Of a stretch of 64,000 nucleotides of DNA, positions 9,059-16,902 are shown one piece after another. The translations under genes and the position numbers were made by a program. How positions within the stretch are numbered: position 1 is the stretch's first letter; every line of letters starts with the position of its first letter. The notes under the pieces were generated by a model, which was not told where the DNA came from, did no database searches, and saw only the letters and a list, made by a program, of their open reading frames with translations. Origin of the DNA: Ravibacter sp964559125 (GTDB lineage: Bacteria; Bacteroidota; Bacteroidia; Cytophagales; Spirosomataceae); assembly GCA_964559125.1 (NCBI GenBank), contig CAZLGW010000003.1, forward strand, positions 186,001 through 250,000. Direction: 5' to 3'.

Positions 9059-9382
9059 TTAGACTGGTTGCAGCGTCTTTAACTGTGCTATCGTCCTGAT
9101 ACCCGAGGTATCAACGCGTTTTCTGGCTTGTGCCAAATCATAATTTTTCTGCACCGTCAGCCAAAAATCAGCATCGGTATTTGGTAACAGCGCCCCCAGG
9201 CGAATAGCCATTTCCGGAGAAACAGCAGACTTTCTGTTTATGATTGCAGAAAGTGTTTTGCGGGTTGTTCCCAAATAGCCGGCTACTTCTTCAACGGTGA
9301 ACTTGCGGCCTGTTTCCTCCCGCAGATTGTCTAAAGTTTCCCGGATAAGTTCGCCCGGATGGGCCGGATCAAATATAGCCAT
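9059..9382 (-). CDS. higA: HigA-family antitoxin (XRE helix-turn-helix)
   Basis: The protein of 107 residues starts with the HigA hallmark HPGELIRETL and holds an XRE-type helix-turn-helix (VAGYLGTTRKTLSAIINRKS, near residues 33-52), followed by MAIRLGALL and the DADFWLTVQKNYDL stretch that is diagnostic of HigA. It would bind and neutralise HigB and repress the operon. It lies 15 bases downstream of the toxin gene, the toxin-first order typical of higBA. HigA families are usually autoregulatory; the palindrome upstream of higB fits that. Confidence 0.9.
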   Translation of the reverse strand: MAIFDPAHPGELIRETLDNLREETGRKFTVEEVAGYLGTTRKTLSAIINRKSAVSPEMAIRLGALLPNTDADFWLTVQKNYDLAQARKRVDTSGIRTIAQLKTLQPV

Positions 9383-9397
9383 AGCAGAACCTCCTGT

Positions 9398-9676
9398 TTA
9401 ATGATAATCTATGTAATCAACATCGTAAGCGTTTCCATTTTCGAAGCGGAAAATAATCCGCCAGTTTCCTGACACTCTGACGGAGTAAAACCCTTTTAAA
9501 TCGCCTTTCAAAGCATGAAAATGGTAGCCGGTTTCATTCATGTTTTCCGGCATATTGGCAGCATCCAGACGGGTCAGGATGAGCCTTATTCTGATTATAT
9601 GGCTTTGCTGAAGTTTTGAACGATCGCCTTTTTCAGCGTAAAGCTGTAACCCTTTATGTCGGAAGCTTTTAATCAT
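9398..9676 (-). CDS. higB: HigB-family toxin (RelE/ParE fold)
   Basis: A 92-residue protein with the RelE-like pattern of the HigB group: MIKSFRHKGLQLYAEKGD at the start, a helical hairpin (RIRLILTRLDAA), LKGDLKGFYSVRVSGNWRIIFRF in the beta sheet and the closing DVDYIDYH with the conserved terminal His. Known HigB toxins are ribosome-dependent mRNA endonucleases. It is the first gene of a two-gene operon with higA. No disruption is seen, so the module looks intact. It is flanked by ordinary chromosomal genes, with no mobile-element trace visible. Confidence 0.88.
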   Translation of the reverse strand: MIKSFRHKGLQLYAEKGDRSKLQQSHIIRIRLILTRLDAANMPENMNETGYHFHALKGDLKGFYSVRVSGNWRIIFRFENGNAYDVDYIDYH

Positions 9677-9688
9677 AACACCAATGTA

Positions 9689-9706
9689 ACGTGAAACGTG
9701 CCACGT
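9689..9706. promoter_or_regulatory. Likely HigA operator upstream of higB
   Basis: A perfect 11-base palindrome ACGTG-C-CACGT (9696-9706) with a further ACGTG half-site at 9689-9693 lies 13-30 bases upstream of the higB start. HigA-type antitoxins generally bind such palindromes over their own promoter. Binding by this HigA is inferred from position only. Confidence 0.5.
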
Positions 9707-9787
9707 ATCAAAAATTTTTAACCATGTTCCTGAATACGATCTCCCCTCTCTGTTTCTTATGCTCCTTTTCCCGAATCACGTTATTTG

Positions 9788-9795
9788 TATATTTG
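9788..9795 (+). promoter_or_regulatory. Candidate -7 box for the small membrane protein gene
   Basis: TATATTTG matches TAnnTTTG and lies about 50 bases before the ATG at 9847. No convincing -33 TTTG is seen at the expected distance. Confidence 0.4.
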
Positions 9796-9846
9796 CATCG
9801 GAGTACAGGATATTGCACCAGTCAATCAAGCTATTTAAACCCCGCT

Positions 9847-10047
9847 ATGGAAAATTCCCGTTTCAAGCGTTTCTTCGGAGCCCTTCTGACCATCATAGGT
9901 GTTGTTCTGGTACTGTTTGCCTGCGTAGCCTTTTTATCGGATAAACCTGTATTGGGGCTGGAAGTAACCAAATGGGAAACACTCGTTCCATTTATCGTGG
10001 GCGCTTTATTCATGATACCCGGCGTGAGCCTTATCAGCAATTCCTAG
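9847..10047 (+). CDS. Small two-helix membrane protein
   Basis: A 66-residue protein with two hydrophobic segments (around residues 10-30, ALLTIIGVVLVLFACVAFL, and 46-62, LVPFIVGALFMIPGVSLI) separated by a short polar loop. I do not recognise a named family, although short proteins of this design are common in Bacteroidota. The frame is open further upstream (a start at 9691 would give 118 residues), but the ATG at 9847 follows a promoter-like box and gives a compact product. Its TAG stop shares the palindrome CTAG (10044-10047) with the TAG stop of the convergent DUF2851 gene. Confidence 0.6.
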   Translation: MENSRFKRFFGALLTIIGVVLVLFACVAFLSDKPVLGLEVTKWETLVPFIVGALFMIPGVSLISNS

Positions 10048-11330
10048 GGTGCTTTTTTTTTCAGGAGCACATTTCCCACGCTGCAGCTTAGGCAGCGTTT
10101 GAGGGTACAGTAGCGGTGGTACCATTCGGTGGCCCCCTGAGTGGAGGCCGAAGAAGACATCTCCAGGCCAAGCTGCTTCCACTTCCTTGTGATCCTGTTG
10201 TTTTCCGCCGGTAGTTCCTCCAGTAGCCTGACTGCCCTGTCGAGATAGCTCCTGTTGTCTGTTTTAAAGCTGTAGGCGGCCAGCAAAGGGGCCGCAGCGT
10301 TGACAATAAGCGTATAAACGGCCTCGATACCCATAGGGGGCACCAGCGTCCTGGCCGGCTTGCCGAAGTGATAGTGCGTATGCCAGTAAGCAGATTGGAT
10401 ACACCTGAGCGAGGTGACGAACTGCGACGTAGTTTCGAAAGAAGTCAAAAGGGAGAATAGGTTCCCGTTTCTGCAGACGAGTGAAGCGAGCTGGGCGATC
10501 CTGACCGTCGGGAATCCCGCAGGTCTCAGCCTGAACATTTTCCATTCGATCGTATCCAGCCTCTTTTTTCCGAGCCCGTATTTTTCCGAAAGAAAGGTAT
10601 ATTCCCGTTTCAGGTCTGATATATACCCGGACGATGTTCCGGAGGGGATCAGGCCGGCGGTTCCCAGCAGAAGTGCCTCCAGTTGCAGGAGGTCGTTCCG
10701 GTGCTTCAGCAATATCTTCAGCGGGATCTGTTCAGCCAGGTTCTGGAAAGCGTCTGCATTTACTTTTGCCCCGAAATACCGTGCCAGTAACTGCCAGGCT
10801 GTTTCATCCCAGTCGCTGTTGTTGCGGGCGAGCATTTCCAGAATGACGACAGATTTGTTTTGCAGCCTTTCAACAAGGACACGGTCCGTCATGCTGCTTT
10901 TTACGAGCGGCGGAACCTCGGAAAACTGGTGTCCGCAGGGAATATCCTGAATCGCTTCCAGTATAGCCAGGTATCGGTTTGTCATACCCGGATCGACCCT
11001 ATGCCGTAGCTCCAATACAGGAATACGTGTATTAGGATGATTTTCCATCGGCAGGTCGTTCTCCCATACTACGTGCAGGATTACACTGTCATAGTTCTTA
11101 TCGAGGGAGTGGCCGTGATGATTCCATCCAGATGTCCTGATATGGAGCTCCACGTTGCCGATCCAAAGTATACCGCCGATCTCTATCCTGGCTTCGAAAA
11201 AATCGGGGCCGGCATTGGTGTTCCTGAACCCGGGCCGGAGCACGGTGATTTTGTCGCCGGAGAGTGTTTGCAGGGTAGAATGGTCAAAATACTGATGTTG
11301 CCAGACAAAGGCGAGAAAGTCTTCATTCAT
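10044..11330 (-). CDS. DUF2851 family protein
   Basis: The protein has 428 residues and matches DUF2851 throughout: an N-terminal MNEDFLAFVWQHQYF, the signature RPGFRNTNAGPDFFEARI (near residue 31), WIGNVELHIRTSGWNHHGH (near 55) and a Cys-containing C-terminal tail (RYCTLKRCLSCSVGN). The N-terminal half recalls a nuclease-like fold, with Asp and Glu residues in GPDFFEA and NVELH, but the function is not established. It has no signal peptide. A 54-base hairpin occupies the leader just before the ATG, and the gene follows the amidohydrolase operon on the same strand after 113 bases. Confidence 0.85.
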   Translation of the reverse strand: MNEDFLAFVWQHQYFDHSTLQTLSGDKITVLRPGFRNTNAGPDFFEARIEIGGILWIGNVELHIRTSGWNHHGHSLDKNYDSVILHVVWENDLPMENHPNTRIPVLELRHRVDPGMTNRYLAILEAIQDIPCGHQFSEVPPLVKSSMTDRVLVERLQNKSVVILEMLARNNSDWDETAWQLLARYFGAKVNADAFQNLAEQIPLKILLKHRNDLLQLEALLLGTAGLIPSGTSSGYISDLKREYTFLSEKYGLGKKRLDTIEWKMFRLRPAGFPTVRIAQLASLVCRNGNLFSLLTSFETTSQFVTSLRCIQSAYWHTHYHFGKPARTLVPPMGIEAVYTLIVNAAAPLLAAYSFKTDNRSYLDRAVRLLEELPAENNRITRKWKQLGLEMSSSASTQGATEWYHRYCTLKRCLSCSVGNVLLKKKAP

Positions 11331-11333
11331 AAA

Positions 11334-11387
11334 AAAGATAGTACGTATATGGTTTCAAAGATAAACCTGAATATACATACTATCTTT
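11334..11387 (-). terminator. Long hairpin with U-tract between the amidohydrolase operon and DUF2851
   Basis: Arms 11334-11350 and 11371-11387 pair over 17 bases with one G-T mismatch, and inside them GGTTT (11351-11355) pairs with AAACC (11363-11367). On the minus strand the stem is followed by TTTTTT that runs into the ATG of DUF2851. This is the form of an intrinsic terminator for the upstream operon. The apical loop on the minus strand also contains TATCTTTG, a TAnnTTTG match, so an alternative reading is an operator-like dyad around the DUF2851 promoter. Confidence 0.6.
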
Positions 11388-11443
11388 CTCCCGTCAACAG
11401 GATGCGGGGGAAATCTTATAAAATCGATTACTCGTTTTACGGG

Positions 11444-12964
11444 TTACCTGCCGGTAGCCGGAACCATTTCATTCAGTGTGTAACAGACCAGCCTGTTTGT
11501 CAACGGCGTTCCTTTGACGCTTTTGATCCCTTCCAGTTTGAATTCATAAACATATCCTTTTTTGAGTTCCGGAAGCTTTACGGATATCTTTTTCCCGTCG
11601 TCCGACAGCGTTACGCCCTGCGCTGTCACGGTTTGTACATCGGTTTGATTCGAATGGTCGATCGGCTCGCTATAGGGCTTTTTCTGGTATACGTAAGCAT
11701 AATGCCTGATCAGGTAGCCGGCCAGGTTCCGGGCCGACTTTTTGTCGACCGGTAGTGTAAACGTAAACTCAAACCCGTCAGGCAGCAATTTCATTTGCTG
11801 AATATCCATCACTTCTTTACCGGTGGCGCTGATCCGCTGGATACCCTTGGAGCCGGCCCACCCATGTACGATCTGGCCTGTCAACAGGCTGCCGTCGGGT
11901 GCGAATGTCAGCCGGTTGTTTCCCATGCGGAGCCCGTTGCCGTCCAGGAAGGGGATGCATGCTCCCTGGAGCTGGCCATTTATGTTCTCGAGCATCACCC
12001 TCATGATCCGGTCATGGTTCATTTCGCCTACCAGCAGTTGTCCTTCAAACTGGGGGAATTGCGTGCCTCCGGGGATGTAGATGGGGTCGGAGGGAGAATT
12101 GGCCATAATCCCGTGAGGAAAGAAAACAATGGCTTCACTTCTTTTTTTATTCAATTCGCTCACGGGTATCCTGAAAGGATTGCGGCTGTCCCACTCTTTT
12201 TCCCATACCAGACTGGCCGGGTGACCATAGAAGTGTCCTTCTTTTACATGGAAGAGCTTGCTGGTTTCAACCCAATCGCTCTGGTTGTCTGCAATAAAGA
12301 GGTTGCCTGCCGGGTCGATACCGATGCCGTTGGGCGACCGGAATCCTGAGGCATAAGGAGTAGTCTGCCCGTCGGGGGTTATTTTTAATACCCATCCGCG
12401 GTAAGGTACCACCGAATACATCTGTTTGCGCCCGTCGGTACTGTCACGTCCGGCAAGATTGACGCGACCCCTGGGATTATTACGGAATCCGGCGCCGGAT
12501 GAGGCCGTGTTCAGGGCTATGAAATAATTTCCGTCTCTATCTTTTACCGGGCCGTAGTTGAATTCGTGATAGTTACCGGAAAGTCCGAAATCGTCGGTTA
12601 TTTTTTCGTAAAGATCGGCAATACCGTCACCATCAGTGTCTTTGATACGGGTCAGCTCCGGTCGCTGTAGTACCACGATTTCCCGGTTGCTTTCTACCAG
12701 AAGGCCCAGCGGTTCGTGCAGGCCTTCAGCAAAGACGGACCATTGCCCGGTTTTGAGATCGCAGGTCATCACTTCTCCCCGCGTAAAACAGGCTACGAGC
12801 CTTCCGTCGGGGAAAAAGCCTATTCCCCCGGTTTCGGCATCCAGGCCTTCGGGCATAGGAATTTCATCCACTTTATAGGGGCTTTCCGTACCTTTCTTCT
12901 GTGCGGAGAGCAGGAATGGCAATAAAAACAGGGAGCAAATTATAGAAAGATTTCTGGCGTTCAT
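11444..12964 (-). CDS. Exported sugar-dehydrogenase-like beta-propeller (PQQ/sorbosone dehydrogenase type)
   Basis: A 506-residue secreted protein. The ATG at 12964 is preferred because it starts a clean signal peptide (NLSIICSLFLLPFLLSA); the frame is open ten codons further upstream. The body is a six-bladed propeller of the glucose/sorbosone dehydrogenase type: GGIGFFPDGRLVACF, FRSPNGIGIDPAGNLFIADN, a conserved NYHEFNYGP with the likely active-site His, and a calcium-type DTDGDGIAD loop near residue 110. A C-terminal region of about 130 residues looks like a separate beta domain. Family knowledge: relatives oxidise aldoses or aldehydes, some with PQQ. Cofactor use is not shown here. It is the last gene of the operon, right after a copper protein that could take its electrons. 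Confidence 0.7.
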   Translation of the reverse strand: MNARNLSIICSLFLLPFLLSAQKKGTESPYKVDEIPMPEGLDAETGGIGFFPDGRLVACFTRGEVMTCDLKTGQWSVFAEGLHEPLGLLVESNREIVVLQRPELTRIKDTDGDGIADLYEKITDDFGLSGNYHEFNYGPVKDRDGNYFIALNTASSGAGFRNNPRGRVNLAGRDSTDGRKQMYSVVPYRGWVLKITPDGQTTPYASGFRSPNGIGIDPAGNLFIADNQSDWVETSKLFHVKEGHFYGHPASLVWEKEWDSRNPFRIPVSELNKKRSEAIVFFPHGIMANSPSDPIYIPGGTQFPQFEGQLLVGEMNHDRIMRVMLENINGQLQGACIPFLDGNGLRMGNNRLTFAPDGSLLTGQIVHGWAGSKGIQRISATGKEVMDIQQMKLLPDGFEFTFTLPVDKKSARNLAGYLIRHYAYVYQKKPYSEPIDHSNQTDVQTVTAQGVTLSDDGKKISVKLPELKKGYVYEFKLEGIKSVKGTPLTNRLVCYTLNEMVPATGR

Positions 12965-13013
12965 CTGGATAGAATTGATGAGGCGATGAGACAATTTCTC
13001 TGGTCTCTGATAG

Positions 13014-14111
13014 CTATTTTCGGGTCATGGTGATCGTAAATTCCCTGGCTTGTGCCGGTGAGAGCCTGACCGATCTTTCAGTATCAGTCTCTCCTGCGGA
13101 AGCATCGTATTTCATCCCGTCATCTTCCCCGTACAAAAACCACACAGGCTCCAATCCGTAAGGTACACGGAACCGTCTTTCAAAACCGGAGCCGTCGGGT
13201 TTTTCCCGGATGAGCTCCTGTACTTCCAGTCCGTTGACCAGGTAGAGGAATTCGGGGTACCGGTCTACCATGCGATAGCCTTTGAATACGACGCTCGGCA
13301 TCAGGTCACGGTTCCCTATCCGCAGGGGGTAGGTTTCCTTGTCGCGGTAAAATATCTCACCCAGAATTTTAGGGTAGGCGTTTTTGTGCCCGTGCCAGAA
13401 GTCCTTCGTATCGAGAAAGCCACCCGTCCATGCATAGCGGAGTTTGCAGGCCTCCGCATCCCAGCAGAAAGCAAGTTCATGGAGAAGCCTGACGGCAATG
13501 CTTGCCAGCCCCGACTCTTCCATAAATGCCCGGTATATATACGGAGGCCTGAGCTCGTAGGGATGCAGCCGGGGTTCGCCGTGATGATGGGCAGTATGCT
13601 GCATATCCCCGTCGCTTTTACGGCTGTCGGGCACATCAGGGTCCTTGTCTAAGGAAGGCATGGTAAGGGTAGGAGACACGTGCATGACGCCATACATCAC
13701 GAAGCCGTGGCCGGGGTAGGTACATACAAACGGGTAAGCGCCTGCTGCTGAGGGTGCAGTAAAATTCAGGGTTTTCTTTTCCCCGGGAGAAATAACCGGA
13801 ATATGCCACAAAACATCTTTGTTTTTAGGAATATAGCCCATTTCGGGGCCTTTTTCGGCCAGGGCTATTGCCGCTTCGACTACTGCCATCCTTTTACCCG
13901 GTCTGACAATCAGCAGGTTGTGGCTCATGTCGTCGCTGTTGGTAAAAGTCAACTCTACGGCGGTTCCCGGCTTTACGGCAAATTGTACTTTGTCGAACTG
14001 CAGGCCGGGAAGTGTTGTGATCGCAATTTTTTCTGCAGTTTCCTGGCCGGCTGCAGCGAAGCCGCTCATCAGCAGGAGGAATAAAGAAATAGTTTTACCG
14101 GTTTTTAACAT
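13014..14111 (-). CDS. Exported blue-copper (azurin/plastocyanin-like) protein with C-terminal unknown domain
   Basis: The product has 365 residues: a signal peptide (ISLFLLLMSGFAAAG), a cupredoxin domain (about 25-150) and a C-terminal domain of about 190 residues. Type-1 copper ligands are visible: His in SDDMSHNLLIV, then Cys, His and Met in FVCTYPGHGFVMYG. The spacer HTAHHHGEPRLHPYE is His-rich. The C-terminal part (AFCWDAEACKLRYAWTGGFLD) resembles a domain I recall next to heme-binding and propeller oxidoreductases in Planctomycetes and Verrucomicrobia, but I cannot name it. Likely role: periplasmic electron carrier for the adjacent propeller enzyme, which starts 49 bases downstream. The copper site is a firm call; the partnership is inferred. 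Confidence 0.75.
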   Translation of the reverse strand: MLKTGKTISLFLLLMSGFAAAGQETAEKIAITTLPGLQFDKVQFAVKPGTAVELTFTNSDDMSHNLLIVRPGKRMAVVEAAIALAEKGPEMGYIPKNKDVLWHIPVISPGEKKTLNFTAPSAAGAYPFVCTYPGHGFVMYGVMHVSPTLTMPSLDKDPDVPDSRKSDGDMQHTAHHHGEPRLHPYELRPPYIYRAFMEESGLASIAVRLLHELAFCWDAEACKLRYAWTGGFLDTKDFWHGHKNAYPKILGEIFYRDKETYPLRIGNRDLMPSVVFKGYRMVDRYPEFLYLVNGLEVQELIREKPDGSGFERRFRVPYGLEPVWFLYGEDDGMKYDASAGETDTERSVRLSPAQAREFTITMTRK

Positions 14112-14141
14112 TTTAGTCTAACTATTACAGTTTTTTAGTTT

Positions 14142-15029
14142 TCAGACTTTCAGCGACCACCCTTTCCTATCAAACATAGGCTTGCACAGTTTTCGGTAAT
14201 TTTCTCCGAAAATCTTCATTCTATCCTTATGCGAAAGATCGGCATCCAGTACCTTGGAAAATTCGGTTGAAAAAGACCTGCTCGGTCCGTGACCGCCCCA
14301 TACGATACGATCGATGCCCAGTTCCTTTACTGCCAGGTCGACAGAGCCCGAATGAGGGTCGGCACCGCTGAATTCAAACATTACGTTTTCCTGGCCTCTT
14401 ACGGTACGTATCGCCAGTTCCCAGTCGCCTCCGGCATGCCCGCAGATCAGCTGCATGTCGGGGAATCGTTTGGCAAGCGCTACGACATCCCACGGAGCCG
14501 ATTCCCCTGCCAGGTTTCCTCCTCCCGGCCATCGGGGATCGCCGCCGACCTTAATCCAGGTGTGAATGTAGACGACTGCGTTGAGCTTGCGGGCATGACT
14601 GATGATCGCGTCGTTCTGAGGTTCGCTGCAGACAACACCAAGCTTGTTGCCGCCCACGTACTTGATGCCTATGCAGGGACCGTTGGCAATCCACTGATCC
14701 ATTTTTTTGATGCTTTCTTCAGGGAAGCCCGGGTCGATGGGTATAATACCCAGCACCTTCTCCTGGTATTTTTTCAGTATTTCGAGCTGGGCCGGATCGT
14801 GGGCCATTGGTGTCAGAGGCTGGGCGAGAGTGCCGCCTATGTCGACAGAAACAATTCGCTCCAATCCCATCCGTTCCACGTAGTGCAGCATAGCGTCATG
14901 CTGCTTGATGGGAGTTGGAGTGGCGTAAAAGCCGTGGTAGTGACCGTCCCAGATACGGAAGCTTTTCAGCTCGTCTTTTGTGGGTAATCCGTATAAAGCC
15001 GGGTTCAATATAAAATCTGTGTTTCGCAT
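14142..15029 (-). CDS. Amidohydrolase-2 family protein, cytoplasmic, altered metal site
   Basis: A 295-residue TIM-barrel protein of the amidohydrolase-2 group (relatives include lactonases and decarboxylases). The first metal motif is intact, DGHYHG with His30 and His32, and YIHTW and CGHAGGDWEL supply further His residues. The usual GSD-x-P near the C-terminus reads GGHGPSRSF, so the canonical Asp is replaced by His. There is no signal peptide, unlike most of its neighbours, so it should act in the cytoplasm. It sits between another amidohydrolase (20 bases upstream) and the copper protein (30 bases downstream). The substrate is unknown. Confidence 0.75.
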   Translation of the reverse strand: MRNTDFILNPALYGLPTKDELKSFRIWDGHYHGFYATPTPIKQHDAMLHYVERMGLERIVSVDIGGTLAQPLTPMAHDPAQLEILKKYQEKVLGIIPIDPGFPEESIKKMDQWIANGPCIGIKYVGGNKLGVVCSEPQNDAIISHARKLNAVVYIHTWIKVGGDPRWPGGGNLAGESAPWDVVALAKRFPDMQLICGHAGGDWELAIRTVRGQENVMFEFSGADPHSGSVDLAVKELGIDRIVWGGHGPSRSFSTEFSKVLDADLSHKDRMKIFGENYRKLCKPMFDRKGWSLKV

Positions 15030-15049
15030 ATTCGGTATCAGGTAATGGC

Positions 15050-16048
15050 TCAGGTAGTGAAAAGTTTTCCGGCGTTTGATTCCATAATGGCTTTCGTCTG
15101 CTCTAGTGTCAGATCAGATTCGAACAGTTTCAGCAGGCTCGCTTCCACGGGGAAAAAAGGAGCATGGGATCCGAAAGCAAGTCTCTCGGCAGGCACGGGT
15201 TTGGAATTGCGTCCCCAGGGTATCTCGCTCAAAGTCCTTTCCATACCACCGAAACTGAATACCCTGGTTTTCTGGTTTTTATTGCCATCCAGCAAGGCGT
15301 CTATACCTCCGGCGCTTTCTATCCTTGCCGTATCGAACAGCACTTTCGTATTGTCGACAAAGTCATCCATGAGCTTGGCGCTGATCCTTTCATTCCAGTA
15401 CAACAACTGCACTTTTGCACCCGGATTTTGCTTCAGCAGCGGTATCAGCGGAGCATAGCTGAAACTCCTCGTCATGACAATGGGATGACGGTTTCGGGAA
15501 TCTTCCATCTCGCCGACTATCTGGAGGATAAGCCCCCGTTTGGCGGTTTCGTTCAACAGCTTCGGGAAATCTTCATGCGTAAGATCGAATGTCTGATAGG
15601 AGGGAAAAATCCTGATCCCTTTCATCTTATACACTTCATGGCATCTTCTGAGATCTTCCTGCCAGTCGTGCCAGGCGATGTTGACCGTGCCGAAAGGCTG
15701 GAAGAAATCCCCCCCGTATGATTTGCAGTCGCGTACGAGGGCTGCGTTGACGGCATCCAGGTTCTTATGAAACAGGCTTTCGAAACTGCCCGCCCAGGCC
15801 TGCCTGACGCGGTGCTTTCGGAGCTTGTCGCCAAGCGCCTTAGCGCCCTCATATTTAAGATGCCTGAAAGGCCACTGGCCCAGGCTCACATTGGTGTCGA
15901 TAATATGGGGTGCGTCGGCGTCAGGGCTCCCGGTGTCCGGACTCCCGGCGTTGGATACGGCAGAAGCCGCGCTGAGCCCCGGTACTCCCGCCAGCACGCC
16001 GGCTCCGAGCGTAACGCCACAAAATGTTCTTCGGTTTATCTTTCCCAT
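15050..16048 (-). CDS. Exported amidohydrolase-fold protein lacking the HxH motif
   Basis: The protein has 332 residues with an N-terminal export signal containing paired Arg (INRRTFCGVTLGAG), suggesting Tat export. The first strand reads DTNVSLGQWPF (residues 51-61) where an active amidohydrolase would have H-x-H, and the C-terminal motif reads FGSHAPFFP instead of a GSD-x-P type. The same GxWPF and GSHxP pair occurs in the next gene, so the change is a subfamily trait rather than random decay. Overall fold assignment rests on the strand pattern and these equivalents. It could be a hydrolase with a different metal set or a non-catalytic binding protein. Confidence 0.65.
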   Translation of the reverse strand: MGKINRRTFCGVTLGAGVLAGVPGLSAASAVSNAGSPDTGSPDADAPHIIDTNVSLGQWPFRHLKYEGAKALGDKLRKHRVRQAWAGSFESLFHKNLDAVNAALVRDCKSYGGDFFQPFGTVNIAWHDWQEDLRRCHEVYKMKGIRIFPSYQTFDLTHEDFPKLLNETAKRGLILQIVGEMEDSRNRHPIVMTRSFSYAPLIPLLKQNPGAKVQLLYWNERISAKLMDDFVDNTKVLFDTARIESAGGIDALLDGNKNQKTRVFSFGGMERTLSEIPWGRNSKPVPAERLAFGSHAPFFPVEASLLKLFESDLTLEQTKAIMESNAGKLFTT

Positions 16049-16092
16049 TTTAGGAATATAATTAGTATTGACTGATTAACTTCGGTTTTGGT

Positions 16093-16902
16093 TTACCCGG
16101 GCTGCTTCAGGAACCGGAGCGCATTTCCGGAACGCATCAGCTCTTTCTCACGTTCACCCGTCTCATCCGGGCGGAGCGATTCGATCCGCAGCATACCTGT
16201 GACGTAGTCCAGGATAGGGGAGTGCGAGCCGAAGGCAAACTTTTCGGCAGGGTACTGCCTGAGTATATCCGGCATAAATCCGAACGAACGGCCGGATGTG
16301 TCGAACAGGATATTCGCTTTTTTTAAAAGCGGGGCGTCTGCCTGGTCGACTGCCAGCCCGTTGGCAATGTTTAAGACGAAATAGGGCACATCGGGAACAG
16401 CCCTGATGAGTGGCATGAAATTCCGGAGCGTCCATTCGCCGATCCTGGTATATGCCACATGATCGATATCCAGCCAAGACCGTTGACGGGAGTCGACCAT
16501 CCGGATCGTAAGTCCTACGACCAGTCCCAGATCCCGGCATTTTTTGACGAGCGCGATACATTCGGCGTCCCCGGGCAAATAATCATGATACTGGGGATAT
16601 ATCCTGACCCCCCTGAACCCGTATGCAACGCACTTTTCAAGGTCCTGCTGCCAACCCGGATAAGCCGGGTTAATGACGGCAAAAGGAATAATACGGTTTT
16701 TATAGCCGGCGTTCGATTTCAACTCCTGGTAAAGCGCTTCATTGGCAGCCTGCGTATTTTTATAGTGTACACCGCTAAGGTTGGCCACTACTGCTTTGTC
16801 GATCCCAAACCTGTCCATACGGCTGATCAGACCCGCCAGGTTACTGTTGCGGAGCTGCTTGTAAGGCCAGTTGCCGGTATAGGCATTTATATCAATCCAC
16901 AT
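16093..16902 (-). CDS. Amidohydrolase-fold protein lacking the HxH motif, no signal
   Basis: A 269-residue protein that begins directly with the barrel (MWIDINAYTGNWPYKQL), with no export signal. The H-x-H position is occupied by N-A-Y, and the C-terminal motif is FGSHSPILD. It is a paralogue of the exported protein encoded next (15050-16048), sharing NWPYK/QWPFR, GIRIFPSYQ-like and GSHxP features (here GVRIYPQYH). Its start overlaps the end of the upstream amidohydrolase gene by 11 bases, so the two are translationally coupled. A cytoplasmic location next to exported homologues may mean that the pathway crosses the membrane, or that it pairs with a partner for export. Confidence 0.65.
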   Translation of the reverse strand: MWIDINAYTGNWPYKQLRNSNLAGLISRMDRFGIDKAVVANLSGVHYKNTQAANEALYQELKSNAGYKNRIIPFAVINPAYPGWQQDLEKCVAYGFRGVRIYPQYHDYLPGDAECIALVKKCRDLGLVVGLTIRMVDSRQRSWLDIDHVAYTRIGEWTLRNFMPLIRAVPDVPYFVLNIANGLAVDQADAPLLKKANILFDTSGRSFGFMPDILRQYPAEKFAFGSHSPILDYVTGMLRIESLRPDETGEREKELMRSGNALRFLKQPG

